The notes beneath the pieces were generated by a model. The model was not told the origin of the DNA. It ran no database searches and was given only the letters and a program-made list of their open reading frames with translations. This document shows, one piece after another, positions 15,920 through 25,871 of a stretch of 33,745 bases of DNA; position 1 is the first letter of the stretch; each line of letters opens with the position of its first letter. A program made the position numbers and the translations under genes. This stretch comes from Bacillus spongiae. GTDB taxonomy: Bacteria > Bacillota > Bacilli > Bacillales > Bacillaceae_K. The stretch is taken from contig NZ_JBBAXC010000028.1 in the NCBI RefSeq assembly GCF_037120725.1, positions 1 to 33,745 of the forward strand, written 5' to 3'.

Positions 15920-16660
15920 TTGAAACATGGAACATTAAAGCAAGTGCTATTGATTACAGATGGTTGTTCAAACGCTGGAGGAGACCCAATCATGGTGGCT
16001 GCTTTAGCGAAAGAGCAAGGCATAACCGTAAATGTTATTGGAGTTATGGAAAATGATGTGATTGATGAAAAAGGAATGGCTGAAATTGAGGGGATTGCGT
16101 TATCTGGTGGCGGAGTCAGTCAAGTTGTCTATGCCCAACAACTTTCCCAAACCGTTCAAATGGTGACACGAAAGGCAATGACTCAAACCCTTCAAGGTGT
16201 TGTCAACAATCAGTTAAAACAAATACTAGGCGAATCTGCTTCTATGGAAGAACTTTCTCCAGAAAAGCGAGGAGAGGTAATGGAAGTTGTAGATGAGCTA
16301 GGAGAGTCCATTGATATGGAGGTATTAATTCTTGTTGATTGTAGTGCCAGTATGAAACATAAATTACCTACAGTGAAGGAATCCTTACTAGACCTCTCTT
16401 TAAGCTTAAATGCTAGAATGGGTGAAAATATGTTTTCTTTGTTTGTCTTTCCAGGCAGGCGGGAAGATGTCGAAAAGTTGTTGGATTGGACACCTAAATT
16501 AGAATCATTGACAAGTGTATTTTCAAAATTGTCAACCGGTGGTATTACTCCGACAGGACCAGCACTACAGACCGCTTTAACACACTTTAAGAAAAAACGT
16601 TCTTTACGAGATTTACTTGGTCGAGATGATGATGAACAATACTTTGAAGAAACCCTTTAG
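15920..16660 (+). CDS. yabS: VWA-domain protein YabS, with MIDAS motifs in permuted order
   Basis: A 246-residue protein starting at TTG 15920, chosen because aggaggag (15905-15912) lies 7 nt upstream; the frame stays open to 15839 but without an RBS. Residues 11-44 contain LLITDGCSN and GITVNVIGVM, which look like the later strands of a von Willebrand A domain. Residues 136-144 (ILVDCSAS) are the DxSxS metal motif, and GGITPTGP at 207-214 supplies the MIDAS threonine; these normally come first. The order therefore appears circularly permuted. Function is unknown; the neighbours spoIIE and yabT suggest a sporulation role. The end overlaps the yabT start by about 35 nt. Confidence 0.88.
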   Translation: MKHGTLKQVLLITDGCSNAGGDPIMVAALAKEQGITVNVIGVMENDVIDEKGMAEIEGIALSGGGVSQVVYAQQLSQTVQMVTRKAMTQTLQGVVNNQLKQILGESASMEELSPEKRGEVMEVVDELGESIDMEVLILVDCSASMKHKLPTVKESLLDLSLSLNARMGENMFSLFVFPGRREDVEKLLDWTPKLESLTSVFSKLSTGGITPTGPALQTALTHFKKKRSLRDLLGRDDDEQYFEETL

Positions 16661-17603
16661 TTTGCCGTTAGGTACTAAGGTGAAGGGGAAATGGCATAAA
16701 GAATGCTACACCATTGTAAAGGAACTGGGGTACGGTGCGAATGGAGTAGTTTATCTAGCTCAATGTAATTCAGGAGAAGTGGCGTTGAAAATATGTGATA
16801 ACAGCTATTCTGTAACCTCGGAAGTGAATGTTTTAAAAGCTTTTATGAACGTAAAAGGAACGAATCTTGCACCTTCTCTTATGGATGTCGATGATTGGCA
16901 AACAAGGGAGAGGATCGTTCCGTTTTATACAATGGAATTTATAAAAGGCCCTAATGTACGAGTATTTGTCGACAAGAAAGGGTTTGCTTGGGTTCCGGTA
17001 CTAATGCTTCAGCTCCTTGCTAACTTAGATGAGATGCATCGAGAGGGATGGGTTTTTGGAGATTTAAAGCCAGATAATTTAATTGTAACAGGACCACCAT
17101 ATAAAATCCGGTGTATTGATGTAGGTGGGACAACAATGAAAGGTAGAGGAATTAAAGAGTTTACCGAGTTTTTTGACCGAGGGTATTGGGGAATGGGGTC
17201 TAGAAAAGCGGATGAACGTTATGATTTATTTGCGATAGGAATGATAATGATTAATTTAGCTTATGGCAAACAAATAGAAAAAAAAGCTGGTGGAATACAT
17301 CAACTTAACCAAATAGTAGAACAAAACAACGAGTTAATTCCATATAAGCATATTGTACAATATGCTTTAAGAGGTAAGTACCAATCGGCTAATGACATGA
17401 GGAAGGATATAATTGAGTTGATGTCTAATAAGGTTTCATCCCACTCAAGGAATAAAGGGAAGGGGCAAAAGCATGTAAAATCATCACCAAGTCGTTATAA
17501 AAAAAGAAAACAATCTAAATGGGCCCATCGATTGGAAACATTGTTGGTTGTCCTTATTCTCGGCTTTTTATATTTTTTGTATATTTACGGTGAGATTTTA
17601 TAG
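16626..17603 (+). CDS. yabT: Serine/threonine protein kinase YabT (Hanks type, membrane anchored)
   Basis: A protein of about 325 residues. The kinase domain has a glycine loop (ELGYGANGVVYLA), catalytic lysine at 55 (VALKICD), the catalytic loop FGDLKPDN with Asp 146, and DVG at 165-167 in place of DFG; HRD is replaced by FGD. A basic stretch (about 275-295) precedes one membrane helix at about 300-322. In B. subtilis YabT is a sporulation kinase activated by binding DNA through such a basic region and targets RecA. Three ATGs in tandem (16626, 16629, 16632) follow no clear RBS, so the start is uncertain and translation is probably coupled to yabS, whose end it overlaps. Confidence 0.9.
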   Translation: MMMNNTLKKPFSLPLGTKVKGKWHKECYTIVKELGYGANGVVYLAQCNSGEVALKICDNSYSVTSEVNVLKAFMNVKGTNLAPSLMDVDDWQTRERIVPFYTMEFIKGPNVRVFVDKKGFAWVPVLMLQLLANLDEMHREGWVFGDLKPDNLIVTGPPYKIRCIDVGGTTMKGRGIKEFTEFFDRGYWGMGSRKADERYDLFAIGMIMINLAYGKQIEKKAGGIHQLNQIVEQNNELIPYKHIVQYALRGKYQSANDMRKDIIELMSNKVSSHSRNKGKGQKHVKSSPSRYKKRKQSKWAHRLETLLVVLILGFLYFLYIYGEIL

Positions 17604-17631
17604 TGTGAAAGCTGTAAGAAGGACAAAGAAT

Positions 17632-17640
17632 TGTTACAAT
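17632..17640 (+). promoter_or_regulatory. Possible extended -10 promoter of tilS
   Basis: TG, one base, then TACAAT (17635-17640); the -35 position (CTGTAA, 17612-17617, 17-bp spacer) is poor. It lies 36 bp before the tilS ATG. Confidence 0.4.
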
Positions 17641-17675
17641 AGATAGACATCAACTTACACTATAGGAGTTTCATA

Positions 17676-19094
17676 ATGCTGAAAGTAGAACAAGTACTTA
17701 ACCAATTTATTGAACAGCATGATCTCGTTCAAGAGGGCGACAAAATTGTTGTGGCGGTTTCGGGTGGCCCTGACTCGCTGATGCTATTACATTATTTATT
17801 TTCTAATCAAGAGAAGTGGAACATAAACGTAATGGCAATTTCTATTGACCATATGCTAAGAGGCGAAGAATCACACCGTGACCTTTTGTATGTAATGGAT
17901 TATTGTCAAAAAAATAACATTCCATTGTTACCCAAGCGTATCGATGTCAGTAAAGAATTAAAAGGTAGTCAAGGGGGGGTTCAAGAGAAAGCGAGATTAT
18001 TACGGTATCGAGCATTCGAGGAAGCGATCGTTACGTATTCTGCGACAAAATTAGCGCTCGGGCATCATGGAGACGACCAAATTGAAACAGTATTAATGTC
18101 TTTAACAAGAGGGTCAAGTACGCAAGCAATCGGAATTCCGTTAAGAAGAAATTTTGCCGAAGCGGAAATCATACGGCCTTTATTATGTTTATCGAAAGAG
18201 GATATTGTACAGTATTGTGAATATCATGGACTCAATCCTCGAATAGATCCAAGCAACCTTAAAGAGAACTATACGAGAAATCGTTTTCGGAAAAGAGTAC
18301 TTCCATTTCTTCAAAAAGAGAATCCCCACGTCCACAGGCATTATCAGCGCTTTAGTCAAGAGATGTATGAAGATGACCAATTTTTGTTAGAAATAACTCG
18401 TGAAAAAATGAGTAAAATATGGGATATACAGCATGGGAAAGTAACTTTATCAATTACTTCTTTTTTAGAAATACCTCTTCCTTTACAAAGGAGAGGGATT
18501 CATCTAATATTAAATTATCTTTATAAGCAAAAGCCAGGCTCTTTATCGGCTATACATATTTACGATGTATTAAGTTTAATACAAAAGCAGCATCCATCTG
18601 GTACGTTACATCTTCCGAATAATTTATTTGTAACAAAGTCGTATGGTACATGTTCCTTTACTATTTCAGAAGGAGTGGAAGTGCTTCAACCGTTTCATTT
18701 TCAACTAACAATAGGTGAAACCACTTCGATACCTTCAGGAAGTGTTTTCTCAATATCAGAAGAATATCAAGAAAATCATCAAGTTGAGTGCATCCAGTTG
18801 GCTCAAAATGAAATATCATTCCCTCTTCATATTAGGACACGACAACCTGGAGATAGAATGAAGGTAAAAGGGTTGAATGGTTCGAAAAAAGTAAAGGATA
18901 TATTTATTGATGAGAAAGTTCCTCTCGATAAAAGAAATACATGGCCAATTGTGACAGATAATGACGGAGTTATATTATGGATTCCTACATTGAAGGTATC
19001 TGAGTTAGTTAAAGATAGTAAGGATAGGCTGTCTGTACCAACTGTTTTTGTTTATAAAAAAGAATCATCTTCTAGGGGGCATGCAAAGGAATGA
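17676..19094 (+). CDS. tilS: tRNA(Ile)-lysidine synthetase
   Basis: A 472-residue TilS. It attaches lysine to the wobble cytidine of the CAU-anticodon tRNA-Ile using ATP, so that the tRNA reads AUA; this is essential. The N-terminal N-type ATP pyrophosphatase domain carries the PP-loop SGGPDS at 29-34, followed by [14 protein letters not shown] and RGSSTQ. A middle TilS domain and a C-terminal TilS_C domain ([20 protein letters not shown]) complete it. The RBS is ataggag. The stop overlaps the hprT start by 4 nt, the usual tilS-hprT coupling in Firmicutes. Confidence 0.96.
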   Translation: MLKVEQVLNQFIEQHDLVQEGDKIVVAVSGGPDSLMLLHYLFSNQEKWNINVMAISIDHMLRGEESHRDLLYVMDYCQKNNIPLLPKRIDVSKELKGSQGGVQEKARLLRYRAFEEAIVTYSATKLALGHHGDDQIETVLMSLTRGSSTQAIGIPLRRNFAEAEIIRPLLCLSKEDIVQYCEYHGLNPRIDPSNLKENYTRNRFRKRVLPFLQKENPHVHRHYQRFSQEMYEDDQFLLEITREKMSKIWDIQHGKVTLSITSFLEIPLPLQRRGIHLILNYLYKQKPGSLSAIHIYDVLSLIQKQHPSGTLHLPNNLFVTKSYGTCSFTISEGVEVLQPFHFQLTIGETTSIPSGSVFSISEEYQENHQVECIQLAQNEISFPLHIRTRQPGDRMKVKGLNGSKKVKDIFIDEKVPLDKRNTWPIVTDNDGVILWIPTLKVSELVKDSKDRLSVPTVFVYKKESSSRGHAKE

Positions 19095-19636
19095 AACAAG
19101 ATATTGAAAAGGTTTTGTTTAGTGAGGAAGAAATTCAAATCAAAATTAAAGAATTAGGTGCACAGCTAACAACAGACTATCAAGACCGTTTTCCTCTTGC
19201 GATTTGTGTTTTAAAAGGGGCAATGCCGTTTATGGGCGACCTAATTAAGCGAATGGATACATATTTAGAAATGGATTTTATGGATGTATCTAGTTATGGT
19301 GCTTCAACCGTATCATCTGGTGAAGTAAAGATTGTCAAAGATTTAAATACGAAGGTTGAAGGAAGAGATATCCTCATTATTGAAGATATTATTGATAGTG
19401 GATTAACTCTTAGTTATTTAGTCGAACTTTTCCGCTACCGTAAGGCGAAATCAATTAAAATTGTTACCCTTTTAGATAAACCGAGTGGTCGAAAAGCAGA
19501 TATTGAAGCAGATTATGTTGGATTTGAAGTACCAGATGAATTTGTTGTGGGTTATGGGTTAGACTATATAGAAAAATACCGTAATCTTCCTTATATAGGT
19601 GTTTTAAAGCCGGAAGTCTATACAACGGCTGAATAA
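19091..19636 (+). CDS. hprT: Hypoxanthine phosphoribosyltransferase
   Basis: A 181-residue purine salvage enzyme that converts hypoxanthine or guanine with PRPP to IMP or GMP. The PRPP-binding motif EDIIDSGLT lies at 98-106, and the flexible-loop region [13 protein letters not shown] is upstream of it. DKPSGRK and a [15 protein letters not shown] base-recognition segment follow. The ATG overlaps the tilS TGA (ATGA), with aaagga upstream. In Bacillus HprT also interacts with TilS and affects ftsH transcription. No terminator is seen before ftsH. Confidence 0.96.
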   Translation: MKQDIEKVLFSEEEIQIKIKELGAQLTTDYQDRFPLAICVLKGAMPFMGDLIKRMDTYLEMDFMDVSSYGASTVSSGEVKIVKDLNTKVEGRDILIIEDIIDSGLTLSYLVELFRYRKAKSIKIVTLLDKPSGRKADIEADYVGFEVPDEFVVGYGLDYIEKYRNLPYIGVLKPEVYTTAE

Positions 19637-19695
19637 GTAACATTATATAAGTGAATAATGAAATTAGTACACTCAGGTACAAAGGTTTAAAATGG

Positions 19696-19725
19696 TTGAA
19701 ATACCATGATTTACTATGATACTAT
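19696..19725 (+). promoter_or_regulatory. Probable ftsH promoter
   Basis: TTGAAA (19696-19701) is followed by GATACT at a 16-bp spacing (19718-19723) or TACTAT at 18 bp (19720-19725). ftsH has an optimal RBS, and no terminator separates it from hprT, so readthrough also contributes. Confidence 0.45.
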
Positions 19726-19761
19726 TGAATATAGTTTTTTGAACGTGGGAGGAGGTAAGGG

Positions 19762-21696
19762 ATGAGCCGTATCTTTAGAAATACCATTTTTTATTTACTG
19801 ATTTTTCTAGTGATAATTGGAGTGGTTAGCTATTTTAGTAATAATGCAGAGCCAACCAATAATATAACAAATAGTGAGTTTCTTACTCAGTTAGAAGAGG
19901 GTAAAGTAGAATCTTTTACCATACAACCAGAACGTGGTGTGTATGAGGTAAGAGGTCAGCTTGAAGGATATAAGAGTGATGAGTATTTCCTTACTAATGT
20001 TGTTGGTGCCACTGGAGTGATTGATCAAATCTTTACTCTAGCTGATAACAATAATGTAAACGTTGAAACACTCAAAGCCAAAGAAACAAGTGGATGGGTT
20101 TCGTTCTTTACGACAATCATACCATTTGTCATTATCTTTATTTTATTCTTCTTCTTACTAAACCAAGCTCAAGGCGGCGGAAGTCGTGTTATGAACTTCG
20201 GGAAAAGCAAAGCAAAGCTATATAGTGAAGAAAAGAAAAAAGTTCGATTTAAAGATGTTGCAGGAGCAGATGAAGAGAAGGCAGAACTTGTTGAGGTAGT
20301 AGAATTCTTAAAAGACCCACGTAAATTTGCAGAGGTCGGAGCTCGAATTCCTAAAGGGGTTCTACTTGTTGGACCTCCTGGTACTGGTAAAACATTATTA
20401 GCCCGTGCTGTTGCTGGTGAAGCAGGTGTACCATTTTTCTCTATCAGTGGTTCGGACTTCGTTGAAATGTTTGTTGGTGTTGGAGCGTCTCGTGTACGTG
20501 ATTTATTTGAAAATGCAAAGAAAAACGCACCATGTATCATCTTTATTGACGAAATCGATGCTGTCGGGCGTCAACGTGGTGCAGGTCTTGGTGGCGGACA
20601 TGATGAGCGAGAACAAACGCTGAACCAGTTGCTTGTTGAAATGGATGGTTTTGGAGCTAATGAAGGAATCATTATCGTTGCAGCGACTAACCGCCCTGAC
20701 ATTTTAGATCCTGCCCTTTTACGTCCTGGTCGATTTGACCGTCAAATCACGGTTGATCGTCCTGATGTTAATGGTCGTGAAGCGGTATTAAAAGTACATG
20801 CGCGTAATAAGCCATTAGATGATAATGTAGATTTAAATGCAATTGCTATGAGAACACCTGGCTTCTCAGGAGCTGACCTTGAAAACTTATTAAATGAAGC
20901 AGCTTTAGTGGCTGCTCGTCAAAATAAGAAGCTCATTGACATGACGGATATTGATGAAGCGACAGATCGTGTTATCGCAGGTCCAGCTAAGAAAACGCGG
21001 GTTATCTCCAAGAAAGAGCGTAACATTGTTGCCTTCCATGAGGCTGGTCATACAGTCATTGGCTTAGTGTTGGATGAAGCAGAAATGGTACATAAAGTGA
21101 CCATTGTTCCTCGTGGGCAAGCCGGCGGATATGCTGTTATGCTACCGAAAGAAGATCGTTACTTTATGACGAAACCTGAGTTGTTAGATAAAATTGTCGG
21201 TTTACTAGGTGGACGTGTAGCGGAAGAAATTACATTTGGTGAAGCGTCAACTGGAGCACATAATGATTTCCAACGTGCTACAGGAATTGCTCGTCGAATG
21301 GTTACAGAGTTTGGAATGAGTGAAAAATTAGGCCCGTTACAATTTGGTTCTTCACAAGGAGGACAAGTGTTCTTAGGGAGAGATATTAATAATGAGCAAA
21401 ACTATTCAGATGCTATTGCTCATGACATCGATCTCGAGATACAAAGGATTATTAAAGAATCTTATGAACGAGCGAAGACTATTTTGACAGAAAATCGTGA
21501 TAAACTTGAATTAGTTGCAAACACGTTACTTGAAGTCGAGACTTTAGATGCAGGTCAGATTAAACATTTGATTGATCATGGAAAACTTCCAGAGCGAAAG
21601 CAACCTTCCTCCTCGCAATCAGGAGAGACGGATCAAGTAAAGGTAAACATTCAGAAGAAAGAAGAGACGGATAATACATCCGAAACGAAAGAATAA
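19762..21696 (+). CDS. ftsH: ATP-dependent zinc metalloprotease FtsH
   Basis: A 644-residue membrane AAA protease, full length. It extracts and degrades membrane and regulatory proteins; in Bacillus it affects sporulation (Spo0E turnover), stress and division. Membrane helices lie at about 6-24 and 113-135 with an extracytoplasmic domain between them. The AAA module has Walker A GPPGTGKT (204-211), Walker B DEID (263-266) and an arginine-finger region [19 protein letters not shown]. The zinc protease has HEAGH at 426-430. The Gln/Ser-rich tail is normal. The RBS gggaggaggt is very strong and a strong terminator follows. Confidence 0.98.
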   Translation: MSRIFRNTIFYLLIFLVIIGVVSYFSNNAEPTNNITNSEFLTQLEEGKVESFTIQPERGVYEVRGQLEGYKSDEYFLTNVVGATGVIDQIFTLADNNNVNVETLKAKETSGWVSFFTTIIPFVIIFILFFFLLNQAQGGGSRVMNFGKSKAKLYSEEKKKVRFKDVAGADEEKAELVEVVEFLKDPRKFAEVGARIPKGVLLVGPPGTGKTLLARAVAGEAGVPFFSISGSDFVEMFVGVGASRVRDLFENAKKNAPCIIFIDEIDAVGRQRGAGLGGGHDEREQTLNQLLVEMDGFGANEGIIIVAATNRPDILDPALLRPGRFDRQITVDRPDVNGREAVLKVHARNKPLDDNVDLNAIAMRTPGFSGADLENLLNEAALVAARQNKKLIDMTDIDEATDRVIAGPAKKTRVISKKERNIVAFHEAGHTVIGLVLDEAEMVHKVTIVPRGQAGGYAVMLPKEDRYFMTKPELLDKIVGLLGGRVAEEITFGEASTGAHNDFQRATGIARRMVTEFGMSEKLGPLQFGSSQGGQVFLGRDINNEQNYSDAIAHDIDLEIQRIIKESYERAKTILTENRDKLELVANTLLEVETLDAGQIKHLIDHGKLPERKQPSSSQSGETDQVKVNIQKKEETDNTSETKE

Positions 21697-21703
21697 TTTC
21701 TTA

Positions 21704-21738
21704 TAAGACGCCGATAACCTCGGCGTCTTATTTTTTTT
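21704..21738 (+). terminator. Terminator of ftsH
   Basis: TAAGACGCCGA (21704-21714) pairs perfectly with TCGGCGTCTTA (21720-21730), followed by eight Ts. This is the strongest hairpin in the window. Confidence 0.93.
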
Positions 21739-21969
21739 GAAAGATTAGTACAGGAAAGCTGAACAATCATTGTCATTAGGGAATCTGAAAGTCTATCTTC
21801 TTAGTGTAGTAAAGGTGAAAGATGGAGACAGATTCTCGTTAATGAAAAAGCGTAAAAATAAAACAATGGCCTTCTTTAAGGGGTGTAACGGATAGCTTAT
21901 ATAGTTACGACTAAGCTGTAATTTATGGTATGATGAGGGCAATTAAAACCTATAGAGTGTGGTGTAAAA

Positions 21970-22737
21970 ATGATATTTGTAATAGACGTGGGAAATACCA
22001 ATATTGTTTTAGGTGTATATGAAGAAGATGATTTGAAATTTCAGTGGAGAATTGAAACGAATCGTCATCGAAGTGAAGATGAATACGGAATGCTTGTGAA
22101 AAACCTGTTTGAGCATGAGGGTATGAGTTTTAACTCAATCAATGGTATTATTATTTCTTCTGTTGTTCCGCCGATAATGTTTGCGTTAGAGCGCATGTGT
22201 AAAAGATATTTTAATTTAACGCCACTTGTCGTAGGACCTGGAATTAAAACAGGGTTAAATATTAAATATGAAAACCCTCGTGAAGTAGGAGCGGATCGGA
22301 TTGTAAATGCTGTTGCTGGAATCCATGAATATGGTGGTCCTCTAATAATCGTCGATTTTGGAACAGCAACTACGTATTGTTATATCAATGAAGAGAGACA
22401 ATATATGGGTGGAGCAATAGCGCCGGGAGTTGGAATTTCTACGGAAGCCCTTTATTCTAAAGCAGCTAAGCTTCCTCGGATTGAAATTGCCAGACCGGAT
22501 GATATTATCGGTAAGAATACTGTTTCCGCAATGCAAGCGGGGATTTTATATGGTTATGTGGGACAAGTTGATGGAATTGTTCATAGGATGAAACAACAGA
22601 GTAAGAAGGAACCTTTGGTCATAGCAACAGGTGGACTAGCATCATTAATAGCAAAAGAAACAGATGTAATTGATGTGGTGGATTCGTTTTTAACGCTAAA
22701 GGGATTACGCTTAATTTACAAACGAAACTTACATTAG
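21970..22737 (+). CDS. coaX: Type III pantothenate kinase
   Basis: A 255-residue CoaX. It phosphorylates pantothenate in the first step of coenzyme A synthesis; type III enzymes belong to the ASKHA fold. The phosphate-1 motif is [10 protein letters not shown] at 6-15. [20 protein letters not shown] and GGAIAPGVG follow, and a GGLAS adenosine motif lies near the end. The RBS gtgtggtg is weak. A TATGAT -10 at 21929-21934 has only a poor -35. hslO starts 13 nt after the stop, and its RBS overlaps the coaX stop, so the two are probably one transcript (yacB-yacC order). Confidence 0.95.
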   Translation: MIFVIDVGNTNIVLGVYEEDDLKFQWRIETNRHRSEDEYGMLVKNLFEHEGMSFNSINGIIISSVVPPIMFALERMCKRYFNLTPLVVGPGIKTGLNIKYENPREVGADRIVNAVAGIHEYGGPLIIVDFGTATTYCYINEERQYMGGAIAPGVGISTEALYSKAAKLPRIEIARPDDIIGKNTVSAMQAGILYGYVGQVDGIVHRMKQQSKKEPLVIATGGLASLIAKETDVIDVVDSFLTLKGLRLIYKRNLH

Positions 22738-22750
22738 AGGAGTGCAGAGA

Positions 22751-23632
22751 ATGAATGATTATTTAATAAAGGCACTAGCATACAACGGGCAAGTTAGAGC
22801 CTATGCAGTAAAAAGCACCAATACGGTGGGAGAGGCGCAAAGAAGGCATCAATCTTGGCCAACAGCGTCAGCAGCACTAGGCCGTACGATCACAGCGGGT
22901 GTAATGATGGGTGCTATGTTAAAGGGTAACGCAAAGCTTACTATTAAAGTTGAGGGGGATGGTCCTTTAGGAGCTATTCTGGTAGATAGTAATGCAAAAG
23001 GAGAAGTGCGAGGGTATGTGGCGAATCCCCAAACTCATATTGAAGAAAGAAATCAAGAAGGGAAATTGAATGTAGGGGCAGCAGTTGGTACAACGGGTAC
23101 ATTGACAGTTGTAAAAGATTTAGGCTTAAAGGATCATTTCTCTGGCCAAATTCCACTAGTATCAGGGGAGCTTGGTGAAGATTTTACGTATTATTTTGTA
23201 ACATCTGAACAAATCCCTTCTTCTGTTGGGGTAGGAGTTCTTGTAAACCCTGATAATTCAATATTAGCAGCAGGAGGCTTTATTATACAGCTCTTACCAG
23301 GAACGTCTGATGAGGTTATTACGCAAATTGAAAAACGTTTAAGCCAAATGCTTCCTGTTTCAACTTTAATCGAAAAAGGGCTGAATCCAGAGGAGCTACT
23401 TGGTGAAGTGCTAGGAGAAGAAAATATTAAGGTACTAGAATCATTACCAATTTCATTCGAGTGTCATTGTTCTAAGGACCGTTTTTCAGCTGCTCTTATT
23501 AGCCTAGGCAAAAGTGAAATACAAGAAATCATTGAAGAGCAAGGAAGTGCTGAAGCTCATTGCCACTTTTGTAATAACACCTATCAATTTTCAAAGGAAG
23601 AATTAAAGGAGTTAAAAGAAGAAGCGAATTAA
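22751..23632 (+). CDS. hslO: Redox-regulated chaperone Hsp33
   Basis: A 293-residue Hsp33, a holdase chaperone switched on by oxidation. The C-terminal zinc switch cysteines are at 238 and 240 (CHC) and 271 and 274 (CHFC), the typical CxC-N27-32-CxxC pattern. With zinc bound the protein is off; disulphide formation unfolds it into the active state. The start at ATG 22751 is preferred over GTG 22742, since agaggag (22736-22742) lies 8 nt from the ATG and covers the GTG. This gives [13 protein letters not shown], the normal Hsp33 start. Confidence 0.96.
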   Translation: MNDYLIKALAYNGQVRAYAVKSTNTVGEAQRRHQSWPTASAALGRTITAGVMMGAMLKGNAKLTIKVEGDGPLGAILVDSNAKGEVRGYVANPQTHIEERNQEGKLNVGAAVGTTGTLTVVKDLGLKDHFSGQIPLVSGELGEDFTYYFVTSEQIPSSVGVGVLVNPDNSILAAGGFIIQLLPGTSDEVITQIEKRLSQMLPVSTLIEKGLNPEELLGEVLGEENIKVLESLPISFECHCSKDRFSAALISLGKSEIQEIIEEQGSAEAHCHFCNNTYQFSKEELKELKEEAN

Positions 23633-23652
23633 GCTAGCTTGGGAGGAGAGAG

Positions 23653-24558
23653 ATGAATAGGGGAATTGAAGTGTTTGTTGCCTGTTTGCTTGTAACGAAT
23701 ATGATCACTTTATTCTTTCTCTTAAAAACAACGGATGAGTTGGCGTCTAGTGAAGATGAAGGAGTATTAGCATCAACTGAAGTTGTTGCTAGAATCGGTG
23801 ATCAAACCATCTCGCGAGAAGAGTGGTTGGTTGCTCTTGAAAATCGTTATGGTCAGGAAGTACTCGAGGTATTGGTGGACCAAAAGGTCATGAAAGAAGC
23901 TGGAGAGAAATTTAATCTTTCTGTCAGTGAAACCGAAATAGAACAAGAACTAACCTTTATCCAATCCATTTACAATGCTTATGACAAAGAGTGGGATGAC
24001 CAAGTGGACCTATTGAGAGAACAAATACGGTCTGATTTACTTCTACAAAAATTATTAACAAAAGACGTGCAAATACCAGAAGAAGAGCTAAAACGTTATT
24101 ATGATGAGAATGTTCACTTTTATTCAATACCCGATTCTTTTCTTCTTTCTATCATTGTTGTTGAAAAAATAGAAGAGGGAAATCAGGTTGTGAAAGAGTT
24201 AAGAGAGGGTTCCAGTTTCGAAGCCTTAGCGATGGAGCAATCAATTGACCCTTACAGTGCTTCGCAAGGTGGAAGTCTTGGCTATATATCGAAAGATAGT
24301 ACGATGTATTCCGAATCCTTTTGGGATGTTGTAGGCAAGCTCAAGGTTGGTGAATGGAGCGAGTCGTTTCCATTGAATGATGGGTTTGCTGTCATATGGG
24401 TTCAAGAAAAGAGAGAGGGAAAAGATTATTCTTTTGAAGAGGTAAAGGGAAAGATTCATCGTCAACTGGCGTTAGAGCAACAAGAGAGTTTGTTCTCCCC
24501 AAAAACTTTGTATGAAGAATTCCAAGTAAAATCATTTTATGATAAAGAATCAAATTAA
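23653..24558 (+). CDS. yacD: Membrane-anchored parvulin-type peptidyl-prolyl isomerase (YacD)
   Basis: A 301-residue protein with a single N-terminal hydrophobic segment at about 5-24 and an extracytoplasmic remainder. The middle part resembles the SurA/PrsA N-terminal region (VARIGDQTISREEWL, then VLVDQKVMKEAG). Residues 160-255 are the parvulin PpiC domain (GSSFEALAMEQSIDP, SQGGSLGYISK, VGEWSESFPLNDGFAVI). It should assist folding of secreted proteins outside the membrane. Cys 10 lies inside the hydrophobic segment without a proper lipobox, so unlike PrsA it is probably membrane-anchored by its helix. The RBS is gggaggagag. Position between hslO and cysK matches yacD. Confidence 0.88.
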   Translation: MNRGIEVFVACLLVTNMITLFFLLKTTDELASSEDEGVLASTEVVARIGDQTISREEWLVALENRYGQEVLEVLVDQKVMKEAGEKFNLSVSETEIEQELTFIQSIYNAYDKEWDDQVDLLREQIRSDLLLQKLLTKDVQIPEEELKRYYDENVHFYSIPDSFLLSIIVVEKIEEGNQVVKELREGSSFEALAMEQSIDPYSASQGGSLGYISKDSTMYSESFWDVVGKLKVGEWSESFPLNDGFAVIWVQEKREGKDYSFEEVKGKIHRQLALEQQESLFSPKTLYEEFQVKSFYDKESN

Positions 24559-24589
24559 GAGGCGACTGTTATCAGTTTTGCTTCTTTTT
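24559..24589 (+). terminator. Probable terminator of yacD
   Basis: GAGGC/GCTTC plus ACTG/CAGT form an imperfect stem around TTAT, followed by TTTTT (24585-24589). Confidence 0.55.
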
Positions 24590-24758
24590 ATGAAGATAGA
24601 CCAGAATTGATTTCTATATTTATTAGAAACACTAAAGCGACTATAGTGTGATGGTTCTTCATTCAACTTTCAATTCGTTCCTATTCTTTAATAATAGCCT
24701 AAAAAAAAGGTATAAAAAACGAAATTTACATATAATTTAGAAAGTATACTCTTAATAG

Positions 24759-24799
24759 TTGACAAATGATGGATCATTTCGATAGGTTTATAATAAACC
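24759..24799 (+). promoter_or_regulatory. cysK promoter region with two palindromes
   Basis: Perfect TTGACA (24759-24764) and perfect TATAAT (24789-24794) are 24 bp apart, too far for a simple promoter. The palindrome AAATGAT-GG-ATCATTT (24764-24779) starts at the end of the -35 and lies in the spacer. A second, GGTTTAT-A-ATAAACC (24785-24799), contains the -10. Either TATAAT works with a different weak -35, or a regulator acts here. Confidence 0.55.
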
Positions 24800-24832
24800 G
24801 ATAAAAATACTTGGGATTAGAGGTGGATAGAA

Positions 24833-25756
24833 ATGGTTAGGGTAGCAAATTCAATTGCTGATCTTATTGGTCAAACTCCAATAGTGAAGCTGAATCGAAT
24901 GACTGACGAAGATAGTGCTGAAGTGTATTTGAAGCTAGAGTATATGAATCCAGGAAGTTCTGTGAAAGATCGTATCGCCTTATCAATGATAGAAGTAGCG
25001 GAACAAGACGGTAGGCTTCAGAAGGGTGATACGATTATTGAGCCGACAAGTGGAAATACTGGTATCGGGCTGGCGATGGTTACTGCTGCTAAAGGGTACA
25101 AATCAGTGTTAGTCATGCCAGATACAATGAGTATAGAACGCCGAAACCTTTTAATGGCCTATGGAGCGGAGCTCGTCTTAACGCCAGGTGCAGAGGGAAT
25201 GGGTGGCGCTATTAGAAAGGCAGAAGAGCTGGCACGAGAAAAGGGCTATTTTATGCCTCAGCAATTTAAAAATGAAGCTAATCCTGAGGTTCATCGATTA
25301 ACGACGGGGAAGGAAATCGTAGAACAAATGTGCGATGGTCTTGATGCGTTTGTTTCAGGTATTGGAACTGGCGGAACGATTACGGGAGCTGGGCAAGTGT
25401 TAAAGGAACATTTTGATGGGATTAAAATCTACGCTGTTGAGCCTGAAGATTCCCCTGTACTATCTGGTGGAAAACCTGGTCCTCATAAAATCCAAGGGAT
25501 TGGTGCAGGATTTGTACCTGACATTTTAAACACTGATATTTATGATGAAATTATTAAGATAAAAAATGAAGAGGCTTTTGAAATGGCAAGAATTGTTGCA
25601 AGAGAAGAAGGAATTCTAGGTGGAATCTCTTCAGGCGCAGCCATTACGGCTGCAATACAAGTTGCCAAAGAATTAGGGAAGGGAAAAAAAGTACTTGCCG
25701 TGATTCCAAGTAATGGAGAACGTTATTTAAGTACGCCGCTTTACCAATTTGATTAA
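24833..25756 (+). CDS. cysK: Cysteine synthase A (O-acetylserine thiol-lyase)
   Basis: A 307-residue PLP enzyme that makes cysteine from O-acetylserine and sulphide. The Schiff-base lysine is K45 in NPGSSVKDR. The substrate loop TSGNTGIG follows near 72, and the phosphate-binding [10 protein letters not shown] near 175-185. Length and motifs are typical of CysK rather than cystathionine beta-synthase-like enzymes, which carry extra domains. In B. subtilis CysK also associates with the repressor CymR to signal sulphur status. The RBS is gaggtgg. It is flanked by its own promoter region and a terminator. Confidence 0.97.
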   Translation: MVRVANSIADLIGQTPIVKLNRMTDEDSAEVYLKLEYMNPGSSVKDRIALSMIEVAEQDGRLQKGDTIIEPTSGNTGIGLAMVTAAKGYKSVLVMPDTMSIERRNLLMAYGAELVLTPGAEGMGGAIRKAEELAREKGYFMPQQFKNEANPEVHRLTTGKEIVEQMCDGLDAFVSGIGTGGTITGAGQVLKEHFDGIKIYAVEPEDSPVLSGGKPGPHKIQGIGAGFVPDILNTDIYDEIIKIKNEEAFEMARIVAREEGILGGISSGAAITAAIQVAKELGKGKKVLAVIPSNGERYLSTPLYQFD

Positions 25757-25798
25757 TGCTTGTTGTAAAGAGAAGAGTTTGAAGTGAATAGTGATAAG

Positions 25799-25823
25799 AA
25801 ACAGTCCGAATGGGCTGTTTTTT
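25799..25823 (+). terminator. Terminator of cysK
   Basis: AAACAGTCC (25799-25807) pairs with GGGCTGTTT (25812-25820) around GAAT, with one G-T pair, followed by a T run. Confidence 0.85.
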
Positions 25824-25871
25824 ATGTTGTAAGAGGGGAATTTTTTAAATGAAACGAATGCCTACATACTG

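Noticed and set aside
20169-20623. Opposite-strand and alternative-frame open frames inside ftsH.
   Set aside because: ftsH is clearly coding in its own frame; these are shadows without binding sites or known domains.
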